The notes under the pieces were generated by a model. It ran no database searches and was not told the DNA's origin. It worked only from the letters and a program-made list of their open reading frames with translations. A stretch of 64,000 nt of DNA, taken from positions 8,465,546-8,529,545 of the forward strand of contig CM028334.1 of NCBI GenBank assembly GCA_016647705.1, written 5' to 3'. Position 1 is the stretch's first letter. Each line of letters opens with the position of its first letter. The position numbers were made by a program, and so were the translations under genes. Below are positions 36,350-48,912 of the stretch, piece after piece. This stretch comes from Eucommia ulmoides (taxonomy: Eukaryota > Streptophyta > Magnoliopsida > Garryales > Eucommiaceae).

Positions 36350-38040
36350 TATTATATTTATAAAATGTAACAAGTTGATTTTGCCATTTTGGTTTTGACT
36401 TTTTGGTTATATATAAAATTAAAAAATCTGAACAGTTTTGAGTTTTGTGATTTTGATTTTGATTTTTCATAAAATTAAACGATTCGGTTTTAATATTGTT
36501 TTTAAAAAAAAAATAGCGATTTTGGCTTTTGTTTTGATTTTAGGATTGATATATGCTTGAAGGTTTTGATTTTTAGTGAAATTGGCCCAAAATCGAATCG
36601 TTACCATCTCTATTTATGATCTTTTGGTGCAACGATAGTTGATATTTTGGTGAAATATGAGACTCAAGGACGTGGGCATCAAAAGTTGGGGATTGATATG
36701 GCATGAGACCCAAACTTAATGAACTAATTGTCAAATTTACCTTAAAAGTTTTTGTTAAAGAAAAATGCATGCATTGAATTTGAATAATCGTATCGTAATA
36801 AGCTACCCCATTTGAAAATTGAAACATGACATAATATCCAGATTAGTTAAGACCATTTCTTACAATGATCTTGATGTTACGTGGAGAAATATATGCGAAA
36901 CATTGGATCGAAATTGACACTTGAGGCCCCATTTGTTTAGTGATTTCACTCCTAAATTCTTATTCTCGTTTTCAAATTTTAAAAATAAAAATATGTTTCA
37001 CTAACATTTTTCTATCCTCAAATGTTCTGAGAATTTGAGATTAGTTCCAAAATTCTTGATATTTTGAGAGGAAAAAATCATTCCTTTTCAATTTATTATC
37101 ATTTAAAGGAATAATTGTCATTATCAAATGCATTTATGTTCTTAAATTTATTGAGAAGGAAACATAGTTCTCATTCTATCTTTCTAAAAGTAGAAACAAA
37201 AAGAGCAAAATATTAACTAAACGCCACATGAATCTCCAAAGTGTGTTAAAATTTAAGTTTTAGCCCTTCTGATTCTTCTTGATAGTTTTATCACATCAAC
37301 TAATTCAATAATAATTTTAAAAATTTCTAAAATATTATTTCTTCTATTTTCTTCTTTCACATATAGTTACAATTTTAATTTTAACATATTTAAATACCCT
37401 TTGTTATATTCTGCTATTTTACATCTAATTAATATACTGTAGTTATAATTACAATTTTTAATGACTAAAATTCCATTTGTTACATTACGCTTCAATGCAG
37501 TGGTGGTCCGACAACATGGTCCATGGTGGTGATTAGAATAACTGAGAGGCAGGATATTGAGAGAACATAAGAAAATTGTATTGATATATGAAGAAGATAC
37601 AATTACAGAGATACACATGGAGTCTATATATAGGAGGTAATTAGGGTAACCCTAGTAGGATTAGGGTTTGGTTTCCTAGCGAGACTAGAGTTTGACATAG
37701 TGGGCCAAAACTCATATACATATATTAAAAAACCCCTCAAACTCAAGGCGGTAAATTAGACGTGAACTTGAGTTTAAAAATCTTAGTGTGAAAACATCCG
37801 GGTAGATGAGTCTTAGTTAAAATATCTGTTGTCCAATTGGCTGAACTGAAGGATTGGAGGTGAACAGTATTTTGACGAATGAGGTGACGAGTAAAGTGAC
37901 AATTAATCTTGATGTGTTTCGTGCACTTGTAAAAAACGTCAGTATGGGCGATCTGAATAACACTCATTTTATTACAATGTAAAACAGTAACATTAGAGGA
38001 GAAGATTCATATGTTAGAGAGGAGCCAACAACACCAAAAT
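36350..38040 (-). mobile_element. Repeat block R1 with copia RNase H and LTR remains
   Basis: 37743-37967 on the minus strand encodes the end of copia pol (RNase H): KCTKHIKINCHFTRHLI, LQSFSSANWTTDILTKTHLPG. A purine-rich tract and a short LTR-like segment (about 37530-37735) follow. 36350-36870 and 36920-37230 (MITE-like, GGCCCCATTTGTTTAGTG) recur at 43.4-45.1 kb. Decayed. Confidence 0.6.
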
Positions 38041-39676
38041 AGTTCTTGTGTTGCATGAGCGATGTTATCTTACCTTAATTCATTAAATTGTATTTACATA
38101 TGCCCATTCGTGCCTTAGACCATATGATTTCACTTAATTCAAAGAGTCCATTTCAATTAAATAATTTCATTTCTAATAATAAAACCTTCCCAGATGCTAT
38201 TCTTTTCAAAATTTTAAATATTTCACAAGTCATCGTGATAGGGGAGAACATTTAAAAATTTTGGAAAATTTGTCCCAGTTATTCAAAAAAAAATCCAAAA
38301 AACAAATATGAATTCATTTACACAGAAAATTATTTAAAAAAAATGATAATAAATAAACAAGCCTTTTCAACTTGGACTATTTAGACTTAATAACATAGGT
38401 ACAACTTAACTGGACATAATTATCGTTTTTCAACAAGTATTTTGGAGTGCCTAACACATTCCACGAGTATAATAGACCCTTGAACATTTGAAATGAATAT
38501 TTGGTTGGACCTTCATTTTGGAGTCAAATTTATTTGTGCCATTTCAAAAATGTTGTTTAAAAAATCTAGTGCCCTAGAACACTAAATTAAAAAGAAATGC
38601 AAGGTGGCAACTCTATTTTAATAAATTTTGGCCTAGATTATTTTCTTTCCAAAAACTCAACGTACAAAATGCTCTCTCTCTTTTCTTTTTTTTTTTTTTT
38701 TTTCAAAGGCTAATTTTTATTTTTATTTTTTAATTTTGTTATTCAAAATTTCTGGGTGCATCAGGTGTCAAGCTTCGTTTTCCCAATAGCATCAAGAGCT
38801 ATAAATTGATTGTCTCAACACTATACCAGATTTTAGCATCATTAGCTTTGTCATTTATTTGTTGTTATTTACGTATCTTTTTTATTCCACCTCACATTGT
38901 AGTAAAATCAAACTAATCTTGAACTTATGTAATTGGTGTAGTATAAGTTTTTATTATAACCCTTAAATTAGGTAGATGATCCCGCTCAATCTATATAATC
39001 TATGCTAATATCTTTGGAAATTCAATGACTTGTGGTGCGTATCATTTTGAGATTATAACATTTATCAACCAACATAACTATTTTATTTATATTAAGTACC
39101 TTAATATACCTTTTACCTTAGCTTAATTATTTTTGTCCTTGTTTTTCCTAATTTCTAACTACTTTCATGGTTAATTTTAAAAAATAGATATATCTAATTT
39201 AAGTTAATAGATATATCTTAATTTGAATAAAAAGACGTGTTCGATATGCGAAACACATTTTTTTTCTCTCAATATATTAATGATGAATAACAAATTTTTA
39301 TTATATGAATGTAAATAAAAAAAAATACGTTAGATATGCAGAACACCTTTTTTTCTCTCACTATGTTAACGATGAGTAGCAAATTTTTATTAATTTTTCC
39401 ACTACGACGACAATTATTATTATTATTATTATTGCCTCCAACCCTATCCCTACATGTCTTACCCATAGACCAATGAATTTCAATCCCATACAAAGATATG
39501 GCAACACACTAGTACCATTGAATAATTCCTTTAATAATTTTATAATGACATGTACATTCGACTGAGTAAGAACTGGCTCAAAATATATGAGGCTTTATTT
39601 ATGCTGGTATAGTAAAACTTAACTAATTACTTATCATCGATCACCACATAATGTTTATTCGTGCCATGGACCTGTT
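38041..39676. other. A+T-rich DNA downstream of the BBE-like gene
   Basis: No gene. T-rich runs (38683-38704), an (AAT/ATT)n tract at 39414-39434, and a short internal duplication of TTTTTTTCTCTCA-type sequence at 39259-39272 and 39349-39362. The presumed 3' UTR and polyadenylation site of the gene lie at the right end. Confidence 0.5.
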
Positions 39677-41272
39677 TCATAAGGATGACTTAATTGGAAT
39701 ACTTTGTTCATTCCAGAAGAAATTAGTAGGATCAACCACGGTCTTCACATGCACTAATCTGTTGAAGTTACGACCGAAATATCTGGTGGCCCATGCACTT
39801 GCTTTTGCGTAGCTCGTGTTGCCTTTATCGTTTTCTCCTAGGTCAAGATCTCTGTAGTTGAAATATGCAGATCTTGGAAATTTGGAAACATTAGGAGCCA
39901 TGTAATGGTAAAAATGTCTTATCCAATTCAAGTACCTTTCGGAGTCTGATGCTTGCTCCCATGAAACCCCATAATGAATCATGTAGATGTTCCCTGCTCT
40001 ATGTGGAAAAGGTAACTCGGACTCTGGAATCTCACTCAACCTTCCTCCATATGGACTGAACTCTAACTCAGTATTCTGCCCCTCTTCCGTATATAACCAT
40101 CTCCATATCCCCTCAAGTCCTTTCTTAGAAATAGGTTTCCTCACGTAGTCGGATTTTCCTTTGAAAAAAGATACCTCATAAATCCCAACTGGGATTCTGT
40201 TGAGCAAAACATCAAGGGAATCGTTACTGGAGAATCTTGGAAAGTAGAGTGCGGAATCAATCCAACTCATTTCGATGCAGTCTTCTTTAACCAAACCCAA
40301 CTCGGGGAATCTTTTTTGCATAAGAGGAAGGAGTCTATCTGCTCCACCGAGGAATAGGGAAGCAAATTGAGCTTGTATTGTCCTTTTGCCATCACGAGTT
40401 GAATTGACAGAGGTAATGAAGAGCCTAATGAGTAAGTTTTCATCGATCTTGTCAGCAATGTATTGCCACCGATGAACAAGCTCGGTTGCATTTTGCTCGA
40501 GTGTCCTATTTATTGTGAAAACAGTAATAATTTCGGGAACTACGACTAGTCTAATCTTCCAAGCAACAACAATCCCGAAACTAGTACCCCCACCACCTCG
40601 GATGGCCCAGAAATGCTCCTCCCCCATGGACTCTCGATTGAGGATTCTTCCATTGGCATCAATCAGTTGGGCATCAATGATATTATCAGCTGCTAGCCCA
40701 AACTTACGAGATATCATGCCATATCCTCCGCCACTAAAATGCCCACCAACACCCACCGTAGGGCAAACACCAGCCGGAAAGGCTAACGTTCTACTTTCTT
40801 GGGCGATGTTATAGTAAAGTTCGCCCAGAGTTGCACCGGCTTGAACCCATGCGGTATTATTTTGATGGTCGATTGAGATTGACCGCATGTTTCTCAAGTC
40901 TATAATGACAAACGGGACATTCGATACATAAGAAAGTCCCTCATAGTCATGTCCACCACTCCTTACCCTAACCAGCAAGCCATGGTTTCTGGAACAATAT
41001 ATGGTTGCCTGGATTTGGGACTCGTGAGACGGTGTGACAATAACAAATGGTCTCAAGTTATTGGCGGACCTAAACCTGTCGTTTTGTGCAGCAGACAACA
41101 AGATTGATTCGTAGGAACGGCTATTTGGGGTGTAAAAGAAAGTGGATACGGAATTGGAACGAGAGGAAAGACATTGAAGAAAATCTTCATGAGTATCAGC
41201 TGATGCTGCCCATGAAGATGAAAGTAGAAGAACAAGAAGAAGGGACACCAATGAACTGTTTAGAGACTCCAT
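39677..41272 (-). CDS. Berberine bridge enzyme-like FAD oxidoreductase, intact
   Basis: 531-aa secreted flavoprotein of the plant BBE-like family, which oxidises alcohols, carbohydrates or specialised metabolites. Residues 1-26 form a signal peptide. The FAD_binding_4 domain covers about 72-210 and the C-terminal BBE domain about 465-525. Both covalent FAD anchors are present: His108 in SGGHDYEG and Cys170 in GVCPTVGVGG. Tyr110, Tyr184 (GGGYG) and the NYRDLDLG motif are kept; Cys34 and Cys93 fit the usual disulfide. Val173 occupies the oxygen gatekeeper position where Leu lowers O2 reactivity, so an oxidase is likely. Length and lack of introns are normal. The start has G at -3 and +4. No damage is seen although transposons lie on all sides. 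Substrate unknown. Confidence 0.95.
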   Translation of the reverse strand: MESLNSSLVSLLLVLLLSSSWAASADTHEDFLQCLSSRSNSVSTFFYTPNSRSYESILLSAAQNDRFRSANNLRPFVIVTPSHESQIQATIYCSRNHGLLVRVRSGGHDYEGLSYVSNVPFVIIDLRNMRSISIDHQNNTAWVQAGATLGELYYNIAQESRTLAFPAGVCPTVGVGGHFSGGGYGMISRKFGLAADNIIDAQLIDANGRILNRESMGEEHFWAIRGGGGTSFGIVVAWKIRLVVVPEIITVFTINRTLEQNATELVHRWQYIADKIDENLLIRLFITSVNSTRDGKRTIQAQFASLFLGGADRLLPLMQKRFPELGLVKEDCIEMSWIDSALYFPRFSSNDSLDVLLNRIPVGIYEVSFFKGKSDYVRKPISKKGLEGIWRWLYTEEGQNTELEFSPYGGRLSEIPESELPFPHRAGNIYMIHYGVSWEQASDSERYLNWIRHFYHYMAPNVSKFPRSAYFNYRDLDLGENDKGNTSYAKASAWATRYFGRNFNRLVHVKTVVDPTNFFWNEQSIPIKSSL

Positions 41273-41298
41273 CTCTTGGTTGCAGTTTTTATGGTAAG

Positions 41299-41326
41299 AC
41301 CACGTAAAATCTACTGCTATTTATAG
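41299..41326 (-). promoter_or_regulatory. Core promoter of the BBE-like gene
   Basis: The minus strand reads CTATAAATAG at 41326-41317, a strong TATA box 45 bp before the ATG, implying a leader of only about 15-20 nt. ACGTGG (an ABRE/G-box-type core) lies at 41305-41300 between the TATA box and the start codon. Confidence 0.6.
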
Positions 41327-41439
41327 CTTGCAAGATTACCTGTATCAATGCAGACTTTTCTTTATTATGGATAATGTAAATTGCATCATTACTCCTTGAA
41401 GTTAAAGGATAATGTCAAATGGCATTTTTTGTTACTTTA

Positions 41440-42099
41440 GGTTGCGTGATAAATTCTTAAAATCTATAAATGTTGAATTTGAAAATTATGGATTTTAAAA
41501 TGTCATCATACAAATTTTTTGTTTGGAAATTTATTTTAGATGAAAAATTTGATAATGTAATTTCATAATTTTTTTTGTTTGAATACGAATATTTATATGT
41601 AGAATTTTGAAATTCATTAAATTTTAATAATAGAAAATGCAAAAATATAGCTAAGAATATAATTTTTATTGTCATAATTTAATAATAAAATTTTAGTAAT
41701 GTTATTTTAATTATACTATTTTATACCTATTTTAATTATACTCTTTTCATACTTACTTTAACTATATTTTAATAATATAAAATTACTAATAACATTTTAG
41801 GTATATTATTTTTATTAATTGTTTTTATACCTAATATAATTTTAATAATATCTTTTTAATTATACCTATTTTGAAAAGTGAAATCCCTCTTTGGAGGTAT
41901 TTGAAAATAACACATGTTTTGAAGAAATTTCGAAAACTCATTTTTCTCATTTGAAAATCCATTTTAGGGTTTAGAGTTTACAAATTCAATAGATTTTACA
42001 AATCTCTTTTAATATCCAAACAAGGAATTTTAGAAATAGAATTTGTAAAATTCCTTTTCGAAGTGAAATCCTTTCTTGAATTATCCCCCAAACGTAACC
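41440..42099. mobile_element. PIF/Harbinger-like MITE upstream of the BBE-like gene
   Basis: 660 bp. TSD TTA at 41437-41439 and 42100-42102; ends GGTTGCGTGATAAATTC and, inverted, GGTTACGTTTGGGGGATAATTC. It begins 168 bp upstream of the start codon, so it forms most of the gene's proximal upstream DNA. Confidence 0.6.
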
Positions 42100-42102
42100 T
42101 TA

Positions 42103-43002
42103 TTGTTACTTATTAATCCACAACTTATTACTTGTACCTTTTTTGTTGGGTATTTCTAGCCTATGTAAATGGACCTAATCCAAATCCTTTTGGAGCTTTT
42201 AATAAAAAAGAAAAGTATATGGTGATCTTGGGCTTTTCTGTATTTCACAAAACTAGTTCAAGAGGTCCTAAGACTTATAACTTGACCAACCCCTTTCATA
42301 TTCGATTTCGGATAAATCCAACTATCTCTTCTTCACACATTGGACCTTTGAATTGGCTAACTGTTGACTGGTCTCTCCTTCTATGACTATTGGGTCTGAG
42401 ATGTTGTAGTCTGAGCTCTAATATCAATGTAAGGTGGTATTAAACTTCTCTCATTCAAATTTTAACTCATGAGATAAGATTTTTCCTCCAGTTATAACTT
42501 GATCACAACCATTTTCCACGTGGGATAAACCCCACATTTTTTTTTTTCATTATTATAGTTGCAACTCCACAATTACTATTAACCATCCCCAAATTCTTCA
42601 ATTACATGTTAGTTCTCTCTTGCAATTATCCCTCCTACCGTCATCTTTATGTTATTCTTATTTTAGTTTGACGTAACCACATTTTTAGTTTATTATTTTC
42701 GTTACTCATCAAATATATTTATGTAGGTCTTAAAGACGCGGGGAGAGTTGAGTCATTATGATTAGGAAAGGCAGTTCAACTTGAATTGACGAGTAAACGA
42801 ACTAAATCGAAGTGAACGGTTTAATTTTGAAACCGATTAAATGGTTTTTGTCACAATGTTGGCTATGGAATTGAAAACCTAAGTTATTTTATTTTTGGAT
42901 AATAATCGTGAAACCAAAACGCTTAACCGAACTATGTAACTGGTATTTTAGATATATTTTTATTATATACATTACTTTCAATTTTTTTTATTTACATTTT
43001 TC
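42103..43002. other. A+T-rich spacer
   Basis: No gene. The phrase GAGCTCTAATATCAAT near 42413 resembles a decayed retrotransposon primer-site region on the minus strand, but nothing else supports an element. Confidence 0.45.
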
Positions 43003-43004
43003 AC

Positions 43005-43336
<332 letters not shown>

Positions 43337-43399
43337 GGGTTAATTGGATTAATTTAAATGTTTTCAAAATGTGGTCTAGTATTTTAGTTATATTTTTAT

Positions 43400-45221
43400 T
43401 TATATGGAAAAAAATAACTGTTTGAGGTGTCGCGATTTTGATTTTGGTTTTATTTCAAATTAAAAAACTTGAACAATTACGGGTTTCGTGGTTTCGATTT
43501 AAATTTTGTATAAAATTAAATAGTTTAAATTTAATACCGTTTTCAAACAAATGAACTGTTTGGATTTTTTATTTTGATTTTGAATTTAATATATGTTTAA
43601 CGATTTTGATTTTGGTTTCTATTAGAATCGGACTGTTACCATCGCTAGTTATGATCTTGGGCGCTATGATAGTTGATATTTTGGTAAAATATGAGAATCA
43701 AGGACGTGGTGGGTGGGGGGAGGCAAGAGCATCGAAAGTTGGGGATTGATATGGCATGACACTCAAAGTTAAGGCACTAATGGTCAAATTTATCTTAAAA
43801 TTTTGTGTTAAAGAAAAAATGCATGCATTGAATTTGAATACTCGTATGTAACAAGTTATCTCATTTGAAAATTCAAATATGAAAAGTACAATATCAATTG
43901 GTAAAAAACAACGGTTCAAGTTACCTCATTTGAAAATTCAAATATGAAAAGTACAATATCAATTGGTAAAAAACAATGGTTCAAGTGCCGCGGTTTTAAT
44001 TTTGATCTTGATTTTATAGAGAACTAAAAAACTAGAACAATCATGGTTTCACAGTTTTGATTTTAATTTTGTATAAAATTAAACGGTTCAAATTTAATAC
44101 CACTTTCCAACAAATCAGCAATTTTGATTTTTCATTATGATTTTGGATTTGGTATATATTTAATGGTTTTGGTTTTGATTTTGATTTCTATCGGAATCGG
44201 CCCAAAATTGGACCATTATCATCGAAAGTTAGGGATTGATATGGCATGAGACTCAAACTTAATGCACTAATCTTAAAATTTTGTGTGAAATAAAAAATGC
44301 CTGCATGCATTGAATTTGAATACTCGTACGCAGTAAGTTACCGCATTCGAAAATTCATACAATATAAAGATTAAGACCATTTCTTATAAAAGATCTTTAG
44401 GTTACGTGGTGAAATATATGCCAATTACTGGTGCGAAACTTCGGATCAAAATTGACACTTGATGGTGATTTCACTCCTAAATTCTTATTTTTCCTTTTTT
44501 AATTTTAAAAATAAAAATATATTTGATTAACATGTTTATTCTCAAATATTTTGAGAATTTGAGATTAGTCCTAAAATTCTTGAGATTTTGAGAGAAATAA
44601 ATATTTTCCTTCCCAATTTATTCTCATTTATTTAAGAAAACAATATCATAAATTTTGAAATTCTTAGTGAGTTCATTTCTTCGGAACTTGTTAACCTCAA
44701 ATATAAAGAATTTGTTTTTTTCTCCCCAACAATTTCAGCCAAGAGAACTAATTAAAATAAAGTATTTTTCTTTTAAGTATTTTATTTACTTATAATTAGT
44801 TATATATATGTTTTTTGTTTTGCTATAATTCGTTAGAAAATTAATTGTCTAAAAAAATATGTTAAGTGTTAGCGTTTGTATTTAAAATAAATTAGAAAAA
44901 AATATATGAGAACTAATATTATAACCAAACGTGTTTCTTTGATTTTGTTATCAAAAGTTATGAAACAAATTTAAAATAATTGTCATTACCAAAGACATTT
45001 CTGTTCCTAGCATTGTTGACAATGGAAATGTAATTCTCATCCTATTTTCCTAGAAGGCCAAATGAAATACCCGAAGTATGATATAATATTTAAGGGTATT
45101 TTGGTGTCCCTCGTTACATTCTATCATATCAACTAATTCAATAATTTTTAAAATATCAAAAATACTCTTTCTTCCACTTTTTTTTTTAACATATAGTTAC
45201 AGTTATAATTTTAAAATATTT
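43400..45221. repeat. Repeat block R2, two further copies of the R1 repeat
   Basis: 43410-43970 and 43970-44420 each resemble 36360-36870 (AAAGTTGGGGATTGATATGGCATGA, split over two lines of similarity). 43856-43985 is a 65-bp tandem duplication, almost exact. 44465-45080 resembles the MITE-like part of R1 (36920-37230). Non-coding. Confidence 0.6.
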
Positions 45222-46744
45222 AAAAGGGATTTTTATTATATAGTTCTCAAAAGATGTACAACTCATAAAATAAATCCCTCAACTAGAATAATAAATTTTT
45301 TAGTTCTTACAAAATAGTTCCTAACATTTGCCGCCATTTGATATTGTATTTACAAAATCATGCCATCATGCCATCGGAGTGTGTGTAACTATTGCATTTA
45401 TAGAGATTGCATAGTTTCCAAATATCACACCCATTTGAGAAAATCACTGTTATGACCCAAATCCCTATTAAAAAAAATGTAGAAAAAAAAATTCTCTTTC
45501 TAATAATATAATTTGTGAAATTTTTGGATAAAAATGTGAATTTGTTAACGTTCAATTAACATAATCACTAGTTTATATATGTGTTCAAAATTTGTGAATG
45601 TTCAGTTACATAATCCTGAATATTTTTCAGTTAACACAATCATTGCTTAATGTTCAAAATTTGTTGGTACTCTATAATCTCGCAATCATTTTTTGCCCAG
45701 TAGATAAACACTCAAACAATGATAGTGAATGAAAAATATTCATCTCATGCAATCACAATTCTAAAATGTTTCAAAAAAATATTAATGTATTGTTCAAGTA
45801 TGAATGTTCATATCTTATAAAAATGGCCATACCTTATCAGTGGCTACAAATGGCGGCATGAACGAATGGCTCCGACGACCTTAATCATTCCAAAGGCTTC
45901 CAGATCTGAGACCGCGAGAACATTCATCATTTATTCACAGATCTGAAAAATTTAAGATACAATGGAAGAAGACGAACAAGAAATCGATTGACGAGAACAT
46001 TCATCGTCATTGTTGACCTTAATTGTTCCAGAAATGGGAAGAGACTTCCAAATCTAGGAATCGTGAGGACATTCATCATCACTGTTCCCCAGATCTGAAA
46101 CATTGCAGATAAAAATGGAAGAAGACAAACAAGAAATCGAGCGACGAGAACATTCATCATCGTCACTGACCTTAATTGTTACAGAAATAGGAAGAGACTT
46201 CCAGATCTAGGAATCGCGAGAACATTCATTATCATTGTTCCCCAAATCTGAAAAAAAAAAAAAAAATCAGATAAAATGGAAGAAGACGAATAGGGAAATC
46301 GATTGGCGAGAACATTCATTATCGTCGTTCTAAGATCATCCAGATTGTTGTTGTTCCAGACGAAGAAGATGGTGACGGAGTTTCTAGACTACAACGGTTC
46401 GATCCACAAGCGTCGTCATAGTCAATGGTGAGTGACAGCGTCATCGTCGTCGAGCGGAGCACAGGCAAGAGTGTTGGTGTTTTGGGCAGCGTTAATTTGG
46501 TCCTCCGGCTGTGCAATTGTTTGTGACGGCGGGTCTTAAGAGGGAGGTAGAGATAAATAGAAATAAGTGTTGATTCATTTTAGGGTTGTTGGTTATATAT
46601 ATAAGGGTAAATCTGTCTCTTCACCATCTACAAATGACTAAATACTAACATTGTTTTAGTGGAGAACTAAATAAAACCTTTTTGCTTCAAAGGGTTATTG
46701 AGGTGAGAGAGCGTGAAATTTGGGCTAAACATTAAAAATCGCTA
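45222..46744. mobile_element. Unclassified insertion with a tandem array, related to 29.6-31.2 kb
   Basis: Interrupts the R2/copia block: the left flank TATTTAAA and right flank TATTTAAT suggest an 8-bp TSD. Ends GGGATTTTTATT and, inverted, GCGATTTTTAATG. 45878-46330 holds three diverged units (spacing 137 and 152 bp) beginning GACCTTAATTGTTCC, with AGATCTGA and GAACATTCATCATCG words. No protein recognised. Confidence 0.5.
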
Positions 46745-47280
46745 TTTAATATACCTTTTGTTATATTATGCTATTTTACATTTAATTAATATACTGTAGT
46801 TACGATTATAATTTTTAATAACTAAAACACCATTTGTTGCATTAGGATTGAATGCAGTGGTAGTCCAACAACATGGTCCACGGTGGTTGTTAGAATAACT
46901 GAGAAACAATATTGAGAGAACATGAGATAACTGTATTGATATATGAGAACCATACAATTACAGAGATATGTAGGGAGTCCATATAAATGACGTGACTAGG
47001 GTAACACCTAGTAAGATAAAGGTTTGGTTTTCTAACGAGACTAGAGTTTGACATAGTTGGCAATGTCCATACATATATTAACATTCCCCCTCTGACTCAA
47101 GGTGGTAAATTACATGTGAACTTGAGTTTGAAAATTAGAGTGTGAAAGCGTTCGGATGGATAAGCCCTAGTGAAAATATCTGTTGTCTTATCGACTGAAT
47201 CGACGGATTGGATGTAAATAGAGTTTTGGAGAATGTGGTTATGGATGAAGTGACAAATTAGTCTCGAAGTGATTTGTGCG
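46745..47280 (-). mobile_element. Copia 3' LTR and end of pol (second copy)
   Basis: Matches 37380-37970. On the minus strand, pol remains (47280 to about 47090) are followed by a purine tract (AGAGGGGGAA) and an LTR that starts TGTTAATATATG (about 47083) and ends TTATTCTAACA (about 46887). Cut at 47280 by the family A LTR. Confidence 0.65.
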
Positions 47281-48819
47281 TGTAAGACCCCGATTTCATG
47301 CGTACGTCAATTTAGATGCATATAGAGCATTTAGAAAAATTCGGAGTAAAAATGTGCAAATTAAAAAAAAAAAAATCAAATTAAAAGTTTAGGGGTCAAT
47401 TTGCAAATTTAGAGACATTCACTCCAAACTTTGGGCTGTAAATTGGCATTTAACTTCTTACTTAAAAAGTTTAAGGGGTGAGATTACAAATGAAGAAAAT
47501 CATAAATGATGAATTTAGATTAAAATAAAGATTTAAAGAATTGGGGTTGGGGGGGGGGGGGGGGAGAGAGAGCAATTTAACAAAAAGAGTTTTAAACACA
47601 CATATATACACATGTATATGTTCGTGGCAGTGCGCCTTGAGAATCGGAGACAGAACAGCGAGAGATCGGCAACGTGGCAATCGGATGATCAAGTTCAATC
47701 CACTAATTACATGCATATATATGTATCAAGGCAGTGGTGATTAGGAATCATAGGAGAACAATCGAGAAAAAAATTGCTCAGAAAATTACAGAGAGAGAGG
47801 AGAAGGTTCAGGATGATGGATTCGGTTTGTTACTGTTTCTCCGGCGTGGGTGTATAAGCGTCGTCGTCATCTTCTTTCCGGTGACCGTGTATGGATGTGT
47901 GTCGCCGGTGAGGTGGTGTGGGAGTCGTCGACGGTGATCGACGTGTATGTATGTGTGTGTTGTCGGTCGGTCGTGGACGATGTGTGTGATCGTGGACTGT
48001 GTGTGTGTGGGTGTGTCGTCGTCGGCAAAGGTTGTTCGGTCCGGTGGTGTATGGGGTGTCGGTCGCCGGCAATGGGAGTATGATCGGCGATGGTATGGGA
48101 GTGTGTGTGTTCTGTCAATGGTAACTGTGCGTGTGTGGTTTTTGTTTGATCCGACGGTGGTGGTCGGTCGTGGGGGTAGGTGTGTGTACCGTCACTGCTG
48201 TGTGTGTGTGTGTGTGCATGATTGGTATAAGGTCGTCGGCGATCGGTAAGGGTGTAGGAGCATATGTGCAGACGGTTGCAGTGGGGAGAATGGCTGGTGT
48301 CGATCGGCTGGCCGGGGCGAGTGGGAACCAGTGAGGGAGAGGTGGCGACGGCTGAGATGAAATAGAAATCGAAACAGAAACGGCCGGCGATGGAAGCGTG
48401 GGCGGTTGGCTGAACTTAAACCGAAGCAGGAGCAGGAGAGAGAGAGAGAGAGAACGTGTGTGTCGGCTGAAAACCCAGGAAAAAAAAAATACACACAAAC
48501 AACCCCAATAAAAATCCATTTCGCGGCCGACGGACGATTCGGAACAGGTAAAAAAAATCTAAATCGATTATTTTTGTCGTTAAATTTAAATTATTAACAT
48601 TAACGGTTTTGTAAACATATTAGTAATCCTCGCAATCATAATAATCCGTCATGAATCGTAAATCTAAATAAATTGGTACAGTAATTTTAAACGGAGCGAA
48701 ATTAACTAAATAATGATTTTATATAAAATATTAATTTAAACCCTGTCACTACTAGGTTCGTGGGCACCGAAGTAACGCTAGGGTATAGTCAGTAAAAGTT
48801 GTTCGGAGCGGGTAGCCAG

Positions 48820-48851
48820 GTGAGTGTACTGTCTTTTTGCCAAATTATTTT

Positions 48852-48912
<61 letters not shown>

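Noticed and set aside
47734..48519. Open frames on both strands rich in Cys/Val or Thr/His
   Set aside because: They come from GT/CA-rich low-complexity sequence inside the family A LTR; the same applies to 62.1-63.4 kb in the inverted copy.
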